Notes under the pieces: model-generated
Told to the model about the DNA's origin: nothing
Seen by the model: only the letters and a program-made list of their open reading frames with translations
Databases searched by the model: none
Shown: positions 56,470 through 64,000 of the stretch, piece after piece
Position numbering within the stretch: the stretch's first letter is position 1
Layout of the letters: every line of letters begins with the position of its first letter
Made by a program: the position numbers and the translations under genes
Source: Sarcocystis neurona
Lineage: Eukaryota; Apicomplexa; Conoidasida; Eucoccidiorida; Sarcocystidae
Reading direction: 5' to 3'
DNA length: 64,000 nt
NCBI GenBank assembly: GCA_000727475.1
Contig: KL647300.1
Coordinates: 377,881 to 441,880, forward strand

Positions 56470-57620
56470 TCAACTTCAACAGCTGTCACGTGTCACTGCC
56501 AGTCTTCGCGAGGAGAACAGCGTCCGCCTGCGTCTTCTTTCAAGCAGAGGGAACCTTTCTTCTGGAGATGCATGCAGATGTTTTTTCGCGTCTCCGTCTC
56601 TCGGGTATTCACGCATTCGCTTCTTGTCTCGCGTGTCTCTTCTCTTTTCATGCTTCGCTTCTCCCAGGTGCAGAACTTCCACGGTAGGCGTATGGACGTC
56701 GTCTTCTACAAGACGCAGAACCTTCCTCGCTTCTGCTAGATGACAGCGCTTTGGTCTCCTGTCCCAGCAGCTGTCGTTTTTGCCAGTCCGTCTCCTGCAG
56801 CGCAGTCCTCTCTGGAGGGGCACTCCCTCACACTTCTCCTCTTCAACGAAGAAGAGGCACTTGGGAGCACAAGAAGTGGTGACACGTGCGTGCTTCGACA
56901 ATTCCACTTGAGATTTAGCCGAATTGGGGACAACAACGCGCCTGCAGCAAGAAGAAGGCGATTTGCTGTCATTTAGTCAGAAGTGAAGAAGGGGACCCCG
57001 CGCCTCATCGGTGCGCTGCAGAAAGACGTACGCGAGGACTTCTTCCACACGCACACGTATCCACTGGTGTCCACCCCTTCTCTTCTCCTCTACTTTTGCA
57101 TCGAGAAAATCTTCTTGTGTACACACACACACACACACACGCAGGTGTATGCCTTGCTTTGCTGCGGACAGGTGAGTAAACGTATATACACACGTATGTA
57201 GGTATTTATGTGGATCACCTGAGAAACACAGCCGTACGCGTATGGGCGTTTGCGTCCAGGCACGCGTCATATTTCAGCTGGTGAAGAACCGTGGAGAAAG
57301 ACGGGTGCATGCGAATGAGGGTGCTGCCCCGTTCGTTCCGGTTGTTTGACGGAGAGTCGGCGCTCTCCTCACTTTTGTTAGATATTTCGTGAGAGACGTG
57401 GACTTACGTGTGTGTGTCTTTTGCAGCGTCTCACGGAGAAGTGAAGTTATAATTTTTCGGTCAACTGCACAGATGGAGAGATTCTCTCCTCTTTCGAATA
57501 ATACCGCACGTTGCAGTATCTTATGGCTCCGTATAAAGTTTCCTACTTCGGTGCTCTTGCACAACAAGTATTGCTTCTGAAAAATGAGGGGTGATTCTCC
57601 CCTGCGCCACCACGTATGTG
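56470..57620. other. Coding-like signals on both strands, unresolved
   Basis: The minus strand reads KVLRLVEDDVHTPTVEVLHL near 56,740-56,670, then VEEVLAYVFLQRTDEARGPL at about 57,050-56,980, and KSTEVGNFIRSHKILQRAVL near 57,550-57,490. The plus strand reads QNFHGRRMDVVFYKTQNLPR at 56,670-56,730, SLEGHSLTLLLFNEEEALGS at 56,810-56,870 and MRMRVLPRSFRLFDGESALS from 57,311 with a GTGAGA donor. Both strands offer splice-like sites. A small intron-rich gene is likely, but I cannot choose its strand. Confidence 0.35.
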
Positions 57621-58131
57621 ACAATAAGGAGGTGTTTTCTTCCGGCTTAGCGGTACGGCAATGCCTTCCACTTACGACTGAAACAGTTTCCACCGTAAAG
57701 GTTTGTTGTTTATACAAGCGTGCATATGCGTGTATATATTCAGGTGTATTTTACGTTTCCACGTAAAATAGCATTGCGCAAATGTGGACCATACAGAACG
57801 TACATTAAAAAAACCGGCTTCTCGTGCCGGAGAGATACCAAATAACAATCGCTGTCACTTCGTCTCGATCGCCGGTCTCGTCCAAAGGAGGCATATCTTG
57901 CCTTACAAAGAGAGAAATGCCACTTTCATCACCCTCTCTTCTGGCAAATGTGCAACTCCAGTGCTTTCACGCCTTCTGCTACAGCAGCTTGTGCGGCATA
58001 CACTGCGTCACACTTTCACACACACTTGACTTTCACGTATGTGTACGGTTCTATCTTGGCACTTGCTGCTCAGGTGCATACGCACATGTGCGTTTATTTG
58101 TTGCGAAGCACGGAGGAGCTCAGTCCTAGAA

Positions 58132-58510
58132 CCTTTCAGTCATCCGTGTGGTCATACAGTACTACACACAGAGAAAGACAGACGTAAAAAGAAGAATACA
58201 CACGTATAGACTCCTACACGTATATATAACAAATGCTTACCTGTCCCTTGCTCTCGCTCAATAAATATATACACTGGTATATTTGTACACAGGTGTATAC
58301 AGATTCGTGCGTACCATACCAACTTGATATGAGAGCCTTTCAGTCATCCGTACGGTCACACAGACAGCTGTGCTATATACAGAGAAACAGCGACAGGGAA
58401 AAATAGAAATATATACGTATATATTTCTATTTTTGTGTATGTATACACATTGCTACACACACATATAACAAATGTGTACCCCTCTGTCTCTCTCGATAAA
58501 TACATACACA
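58132..58510. repeat. Imperfect direct duplication
   Basis: Blocks at about 58,132-58,300 and 58,336-58,510 share CCTTTCAGTCATCCGT at the start and AACAAATG..TACC then CTCTCGnnnAATA-like sequence at the end. The second copy is about 35 bases longer between landmarks. Confidence 0.75.
58399..58434. repeat. Perfect 36-bp palindrome
   Basis: Arms of 17 bases meet at a central CG. Each arm is AAAAATAGAAATATATA or its complement. It lies inside the second copy of the duplication and is absent from the first. Confidence 0.95.
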
Positions 58511-60374
58511 GATACATATGCACGTGCATACAGATACATCTGCACCGCCAACCTAGACAGTTTTCACGTAATTACAGAGCTGCGCGATCTGCTACGCATG
58601 GAGTGCTGGTGGAGTCCTCCTTGCACTAGCAGCTGCGTCAGAAAACCAGATAGTAAATGGCTGCGACACGTTTTCAACTACTCGTACAGAAAATCTGATC
58701 ATACACGTGTATACGTGTATACATATGTCGATGTGTATATATATATACGCACGTATAGGTACAAGTGAAGCGCTCATTAAAGAACATTTGTATATCTATA
58801 CACTTGTGTATTCAGGTGCAGATAAAGCTTCATCAACTCTCCCTCTCCACATATATATATATATATGTATGGAGAGAGAGTTGATATTATTTTGACATAT
58901 GTTCTTTATCATGGCAGGGTGCATCTGTCCAGAAGCTTTGTTACTTTATGGTGCAAGCACACACTTGCGATGCTTCACATTCACAGCACCAGTTCTGCTG
59001 CTGCTGCGGCTTCTGTTGCAACTCTTTATCGACCGTTGGCGGTCTTTTCGACGAAGTAGTAGCTTCTAAAACAGGTGTACATCACCAAACAATACGCACG
59101 TTGACCGTTTTTCGAAAGGCGGTCTTTCCTGCAAAAGGCATATTTTCAAGACACAGCTGTCCATCACCAGCCTATACACGCACACGTAAACAGTTTTCCC
59201 GAAGCACACACCAACATCTTTGTACACACATGTATACACACATGTATGTACTGAGTGGTCCTCTAGTATCTGCGTGGGGCACGTATCGGTACACGTGTGT
59301 ATACAAATAGGTACACATCTGTGGCTGCTTCCTTCCCTGTATACACATACGTATACACTTGAGAGATACGTGTACAGATTTATGTGGCTCTCTTTCTAGG
59401 CAAATGGTCACACCCACCTACATTCCTACATAGATGTGTATGGATATGTTTTTACGCGATTGTATTTGTAGACGAAGTAGATGCGTTTGTACATGGTATA
59501 CATGTACTTAAGTCTTCATAGCTTCACTTGTAGATGTGCAAGATTGTGCGGCACACAACGGTTTTCGAGCAGATCTACCTACACACATGTAATATACGAG
59601 AGAAACAGATAAAGAAATAAGAACAGTTGTGTCACAGGTGTCCTCAACTTGTACATACATATACAAGTAACGACACCTATATACTGTATTTGGTAATGAG
59701 GGTTTTTTGTGTAAAATTCTGTTCACGGTCATATGAACAGGTGGCTGGCCATACAATTTTACACACACACGTGTTCGTACCTACGCGTACACACACACAA
59801 ACACACGCGTACGTACGCGTCTACATAGGTGTATTCACGTGTATACATACATGTAACTTGCGGAAGTTTTCTTGTGTGAACGCTCTCCCCGATGGTTTAC
59901 CACTCGAGTCTCCGTTTACGCAATAAGGAAAAACAGAAAGACGCACAACATACGCGTATTTCATACACATCCCCACGTACACGCAGACACTCGCGTGGAA
60001 AAAGAGAAAAACACCACCCACCCACACAAATGTATGTAACTGTCTTCATAGACGAGTACGTGGATGGCCAGTCATAGGTGCACGGCCACGTCGTCACGTA
60101 CGTACTGCACACGGCCCCGGCTGACGCTGCGTCATGCGTTTTTAAATTTGTGCGGCAAAAATATCAACCCGGCCTAATTACATACAAACGTCAACCTCCG
60201 CTGGTAGTCGAAGCACGCTTCCACGAGCTATTTTGCAATACGCACGCCTCTCTGTCTCTACGCATGTAGGTGTACTTCTCTCTGCTGTTCTCCGTTGTCC
60301 GCTGATTCGTTGCAAACCGCCTTTCACGGCCTCGTCTGCCCTACCCTGCTGCTGCCGCCCTCGTTTCTTCTGCG

Positions 60375-60440
60375 TTGCTGCTGCTGCTGCTGCCACCTGC
60401 ATTGCTGCTGCTGCTGCTGCCACCTGCATTGCTGCTGTTG
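60375..60440. repeat. 30-bp CTG-rich repeat, two copies
   Basis: Two copies of a unit containing TGCTGCTGCCACCTGCATTG, followed by a third partial copy, lie downstream of the adhesin stop. Confidence 0.8.
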
Positions 60441-60620
60441 CTGCTGCCGCTTTCGTCTTTTGTGCTTTCCTGCAGCATCTCTGCTGTTGGCGTGGGCGCA
60501 GCTGTCTTGCGTTTTCTTCACAGGTGCATCTCTGCATCTTTTCTTCTTCTTCCACCTCTTCCTCGGAGTGGTCTTGTTCTCCAGCTGCTGCTGCTGCCGG
60601 TCTGCCGCTGCTGCGTGGCA

Positions 60621-63600
60621 TCACTCCCACTGCATATGTAGGGCGCCCTCTGAAGGGGGAATGGCCTCCGGCACATCCTCGTCAAAGATCGTTTTTCTGC
60701 TGCGCGGCACGTAGCCTTCTTGTTCCTCCGGCTTGAGCGTCCTGCGAGTGCTGCTGACTTCTCCCCTGCCCGCGCGCGGCCCCGCTCCGTCTCCGTCTCC
60801 GCCTCTGCGGCGGCTTCTGCGTCTGCGGACGTAGCACCACCAGAGACCCACCAGCACCAGTACCCCGACCAAGGCCGCAACAGTGATAGCAGCGACCGTG
60901 CCGCCTGCGAGGGCAGGCCCCCCCCCGCGGTCCGCTTCTCCTCCAGGCTTTGCCGTCCCGGTGGTGCTGGTGCTGGTGCTGGTGCTCGTGGTGTTGCTGA
61001 CGCTGCGTGTGGTCGTCGAAGTCCACGGCAGGTTTGGCACCTGCGGCTTCTGCGCGCTGCACCAGGGAGCCTGGCAATCCTTCTCCTCCACGCATATCGG
61101 CTGGCTCTGCGTGTACCTCTCTGCGTATCCCTCAGCGCAGGAGCAGCTGTACCACAGCTCCTGGGCAGTGCAGTTCTGCACGGCTTCTGCAGGGCCGCAG
61201 GGCAGCACGTTGCACGCGTCAAACCTGACGCACTTCTCTGGAACTTTTCCTCCGGTCGCCTGTCCTCCCCCGCCTCCCGGCACCGGCGTCAACCGCCAGC
61301 CAGGCTTGCAGACACACTGATATGCGTCGGTTCCGGCAACACACGCGAGGACGCCTGCTGCTGGCCCGCAGACTTCTCCTTGACAAATATCCGTGCAGAA
61401 CGCAAAGGCGCTGCCGCCGCTGCTGCCCGTTACCAGACTGTAGCCGGGGTCGCAGCGGCACGTGTACCCGGAGCCCCTCGCTGTCCTGCTGCTGCTGCTC
61501 CCTCCCCCGCTCTTCGATATTTCGCTTTCCTCTTCGGGCGTCTCTGAGTCTCCTCCGCTCCTGCTGCTGCTCAGGCGGCTCAAGCTTCTGCTGCTTCTCG
61601 ACGCCGAGCTGCTGCTACGCCCCTCCACGCTGTCGCCGCTGACACGCTCGCGAACCTCACTTCTGCTGCTGCTGCTGCTCAGCAGCAGCGAAAGCCGGCT
61701 CCCTGGAACGAGCAGCCTGCGCTGCTGCTGCGCTCCTGCTGCTGGGGAAAACTGCTGCTCGGCACTCGTGCTCCGGTGTTCCTCTTCAAGAATGGCTGTC
61801 TCAGCGCCAGCGGCCGAAGTCGCTGTTTTTCCTCCGGGGGTCTCTGTTCGCGCTGCTGCTTCTCTGCGGCTTCCACTTCTTCCTTCTTCTTCTGCTTCTT
61901 CACCTGCTCCTCCCCCTCCTCCTCCACCATCAGCGGCAGAGAAGGCGTCTGCGCTGCTGCTGCTACTATTGCTGCCCGCCGCGACGACGGCTGCCGTCTC
62001 CGTCATCGCTGCTGCAGATGTCTCAGGAACACACACGCCGTGCGGGCCACAGGGATTATTGTCCTTGCACTGTGCCAGCGTACAGTCTGCCCCTGACCCC
62101 ACAAAGGGAGCGTTACACTTGCAGTAAATTCCCCCTGCATCTGCTGTTTCTCCTCCTCCTTCTCCTCCTCCTCCTTCCCCTCCTCCTCCTTCCCCTCCTC
62201 CTGCTCCTCCGACTTCTCCTCCTCCTCCTTCCTTCCCCTCTCCACGTTGCAGAGTCTCTCTTTGCTGCTGGTCCTCTGGCCGCTGCTGCTGCTGCACATC
62301 GTCCAGGTGCTGCACCTGCAGCAGGGCAGCGATGGGCGAAGAGGCCGGCTGCTCGAGACACGTTGCGTTTGGCTCGCACTTGAAGCACTGCGCTTGCTTG
62401 GAGCAGCGACCAAAGCTGTATTTCTCGTGGTACTGGTCTTTTGTCGTGCACGCCAGCGGTTTCTGAGTACAGTACTTCGAAGATTTGCTGCAGCAGTACT
62501 TCTCCTCGCAATACGCCTCTGTAGCGTTCAGGCGAACGTTCAAATACGGACCGCAGCCTTCGTGGGCGAACGCCCTGCGGCAGAGCCACTGCGACTTCTC
62601 CGGCAGCTGTATGAGGCCGCTTCGTGTTGCTGCTGCTGGCGACACAGCGGAGGAGAAGGAGGTGGCACTAACTGCTGCTGCTGCTGCCCGAGCTGCTGCG
62701 CGCGCCGCTGCTGCCTCGTCGCCAGTGATGTGCAGCAGCGGCTCAAGTTCCGCAGGCTCCGGAGGTGGTCGTGACGACGAGGAAGAAGCCTCGACGGAGC
62801 CAAGGGCAGCAGATGAAGCAGCAGCAGAAGACGGAGAGACAGAAGAAGAATAGGCCGCGGTCCGGGCGGGCTCCTGTGCAGAAGCAGCAGGGACGGCCGA
62901 CGGGGAGGAAGGTACCGCAGGTGTGTCTTGGCCCACGGCAGGAACAGAACCAGCAGCAGCTGCAGTGGAGACAGACGCGACAGCAGTAGCAGCAGCAGCG
63001 GTTGAAGCGGCTTCTACGGCAGCCCCAGAGAAGTCTTCAACAAAAGCGGAAAGAGAAGGAGCACCTAACACAGGTCCTGTGGAAGACTGCTCAGCAGTTC
63101 GAGCAGCGGAAGGAGCTGCAAATGAAGGAAATGCAGCAGCAGTTGTCCCAGCAGCAGACGCTGCAGCAGGAGCGGCAACAGAACCAACCGGTGCGACTGC
63201 AGAAGAAGCACCAGCGAAACGACCTCTGCCACCACCACCCGGACCACCACCACCCGGACCACCACCACCCGGACCACCACCACCCGGACCACCACCCTGT
63301 GGCGAATGCAGAGAAATACGACGTCTGATCCTGTGAGTGTAAGAGGGGAACTCAATTAAACCAGGTGCGTCGCTCGGCTGCTGCTGCTGCTCTTGTCGTT
63401 CCCGCTGCTCTTGCCACTGCTCGGGCTCTCGTTGCTGCTCTCGCTGGTGTTGCATTTTAGTCTCGTACTGTCTCTCTCGCTGCTGTTGACGGTGCAGGTC
63501 TCGCTTGACTTGCCAATCCTGCAGCCGCTGCTGTTGCCGATGCTGCTTTTGCCCTTGCTGCAGCAGCAGCTGCCGCGGAGGACGAGGAAGAGCTTGAGAA

Positions 63601-64000
63601 GCAGGCGAAGGGGGAGGCGTGTCTCCTTCTGAGTGTGGAAGCCAGTCAAAATAGACAGCAGCAGAACGCGTGGCAGCATCACCTGCTGCTCGCGTGTGGT
63701 GGAGGGGCCGAACGTGATTCAGCTGTTCTGCGGGGAAGGAAGGACGATGCGCAGCGGCAGCAGCAGGGGGAGCAGTTTCACCGACAGCAGCAGACGGCGG
63801 AAACGATGAAGCCGTACGCGAAGGAAAGTGAAAAGAACCAGCAGGAAGGGCAGGAGCAGCAGGAGGAGACGCAGCACCGGCAGAAAGAAACGCACCGCCA
63901 GGGGCAGACGCACCCGCAGACGGCGATGTAGCAGCAGAAAACGATGCAGAAGGACTTGCAGCAACGGCAGCAGCAGGGGAAGCCGTGGGAAAAGCTGCTA
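60621..64000 (-). CDS. EGF-domain transmembrane adhesin, probable micronemal protein (5' partial)
   Basis: The frame is open from the window edge to TGA at 60,621, about 1,125 codons, so the true start and signal peptide lie beyond 64,000. The Met at 63,455 is internal: upstream codons read on as NHVRPLHHTRAAGDAATRSA and VYFDWLPHSEGDTPPPSP. Order from the N-terminus: Ala/Ser/Pro-rich region; Gln/Arg-rich stretch; (GGPGG)n at 63,300-63,225; Ala/Ser-rich stretch; Cys-rich domain at about 62,590-62,345 (CRRAFAHEGCGPYLNV, YCEEKYCCSKSSKYC, CFKCEPNATCLEQ); EGF-like modules at about 62,130-62,015 (CKDNNPCGPHGVCVPE), 61,470-61,280 (CQGEVCG, YQCVCKPGW) and 61,235-61,050 (CNVLPCGPAEAVQNC, YSCSCAEGY); Thr/Ser stalk; membrane helix at 60,915-60,830; and a cytosolic tail of about 70 residues with an acidic patch and a penultimate Trp (MQWE). 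Type I topology, EGF modules and a Trp-ended acidic tail fit apicomplexan microneme proteins that attach to host cells. I cannot name an orthologue. Confidence 0.82.
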   Translation of the reverse strand, partial: AAFPTASPAAAVAASPSASFSAATSPSAGASAPGGAFLSAGAASPPAAPALPAGSFHFPSRTASSFPPSAAVGETAPPAAAAAHRPSFPAEQLNHVRPLHHTRAAGDAATRSAAVYFDWLPHSEGDTPPPSPASQALPRPPRQLLLQQGQKQHRQQQRLQDWQVKRDLHRQQQRERQYETKMQHQREQQREPEQWQEQRERQEQQQQPSDAPGLIEFPSYTHRIRRRISLHSPQGGGPGGGGPGGGGPGGGGPGGGGRGRFAGASSAVAPVGSVAAPAAASAAGTTAAAFPSFAAPSAARTAEQSSTGPVLGAPSLSAFVEDFSGAAVEAASTAAAATAVASVSTAAAAGSVPAVGQDTPAVPSSPSAVPAASAQEPARTAAYSSSVSPSSAAASSAALGSVEASSSSSRPPPEPAELEPLLHITGDEAAAARAAARAAAAAVSATSFSSAVSPAAATRSGLIQLPEKSQWLCRRAFAHEGCGPYLNVRLNATEAYCEEKYCCSKSSKYCTQKPLACTTKDQYHEKYSFGRCSKQAQCFKCEPNATCLEQPASSPIAALLQVQHLDDVQQQQRPEDQQQRETLQRGEGKEGGGGEVGGAGGGEGGGGEGGGGEGGGETADAGGIYCKCNAPFVGSGADCTLAQCKDNNPCGPHGVCVPETSAAAMTETAAVVAAGSNSSSSSADAFSAADGGGGGGGAGEEAEEEGRSGSRREAAARTETPGGKTATSAAGAETAILEEEHRSTSAEQQFSPAAGAQQQRRLLVPGSRLSLLLSSSSSRSEVRERVSGDSVEGRSSSSASRSSRSLSRLSSSRSGGDSETPEEESEISKSGGGSSSSRTARGSGYTCRCDPGYSLVTGSSGGSAFAFCTDICQGEVCGPAAGVLACVAGTDAYQCVCKPGWRLTPVPGGGGGQATGGKVPEKCVRFDACNVLPCGPAEAVQNCTAQELWYSCSCAEGYAERYTQSQPICVEEKDCQAPWCSAQKPQVPNLPWTSTTTRSVSNTTSTSTSTSTTGTAKPGGEADRGGGPALAGGTVAAITVAALVGVLVLVGLWWCYVRRRRSRRRGGDGDGAGPRAGRGEVSSTRRTLKPEEQEGYVPRSRKTIFDEDVPEAIPPSEGALHMQWE
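63225..63299. repeat. 15-bp minisatellite encoding GGPGG
   Basis: About five copies of CCACCACCACCCGGA within the adhesin frame. On the minus strand it reads as a glycine-rich linker with one proline per unit. Confidence 0.92.

Larger units (their letters stand above)
57700..60170. other. Repeat-rich intergenic stretch
   Basis: Consists of microsatellite, inverted repeats and an imperfect duplication at 58,132-58,530. No frame is protein-like. Confidence 0.6.

Noticed and set aside
60178..60630. A 150-codon minus-strand frame overlapping the adhesin stop
   Set aside because: Low-complexity Glu/Gln/Ala sequence. It begins nine bases upstream of the adhesin stop and is more likely 3' UTR than a gene.
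60720..62127. Plus-strand frames opposite the adhesin
   Set aside because: They are Ala/Leu/Arg-rich complements of EGF-coding sequence; the cysteine spacing exists only on the minus strand.
63356..63682. A signal-peptide-like start (MMLPRVLLLSILTG) on the minus strand
   Set aside because: It is in a different frame from the adhesin, whose own frame is open and protein-like through the same bases.
1..64000. Telomere-like TTTAGGG arrays, CRISPR arrays, rRNA or complete transposons
   Set aside because: None found. The repeats are CAG, TA/CATA, minisatellite or short palindromes, and no transposase or reverse-transcriptase motif is visible.

Overview
This window is most likely nuclear DNA of an apicomplexan coccidian of the genus Eimeria. 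The evidence is compositional and genic. Runs of CAG/CTG trinucleotides fill long stretches and read as poly-Gln, poly-Ala and poly-Ser (homopolymeric amino-acid repeats) inside otherwise ordinary proteins. CAG-rich coding segments alternate with (TA)n/(CATA)n microsatellite tracts and with quieter, repeat-poor DNA. Genes carry introns with GT..AG ends, and one gene encodes an EGF-type adhesin with a tail like those of apicomplexan micronemal proteins. I cannot name the species. Because CAG runs stay open in every frame and on both strands, most long open frames here are artefacts. I kept frames only where non-repetitive protein sequence, splice signals or family motifs support them.

Layout. 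0-8.8 kb: exon-like pieces on the + strand, separated by microsatellite and a 2.2-kb degenerate satellite; function unknown and strand partly ambiguous. 9.1-18.0 kb (-): a large split gene for a beta-propeller protein whose ordered motifs suggest a TFIIIC subunit of the GTF3C2/TFC6 type. 18.0-22.1 kb: no convincing gene. 22.1-24.1 kb: short exon candidates around a 598-base assembly gap inside a 21-bp minisatellite. 24.4-26.6 kb (-): exon cluster of an unidentified charged protein, head-to-head with 26.63-31.51 kb (+), a complete three-exon gene for spliceosomal SmE. 31.7-32.8 kb (+): possible small gene. 32.8-37.5 kb: no gene seen. 37.55-38.86 kb (-): uncharacterised protein. 38.9-46.2 kb: no gene seen. 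46.27-47.4 kb (-): BAP31-like ER membrane protein. 49.59-51.55 kb (-): a multi-exon membrane protein with 32- and 33-nt exons, sharing a short divergent promoter with 51.7-56.47 kb (+), a giant F-box protein with a Cys/His cluster. 56.5-57.6 kb: coding-like signals on both strands, unresolved. 57.7-60.2 kb: repeats only. 60.62-64.0 kb (-): 3' part of an EGF-like adhesin whose 5' end lies beyond the window.

The genes do not form a pathway. They are single transcription units of a eukaryotic chromosome: RNA polymerase III transcription, pre-mRNA splicing, ER trafficking, SCF-type ubiquitin ligation and host-cell attachment. The most informative results are the reconstruction of SmE and of the 49.6-51.5 kb gene from small exons, the ordered WD blocks of the TFIIIC-like gene, the F-box/Cys-His architecture, and the demonstration that the adhesin frame stays open to the window edge.
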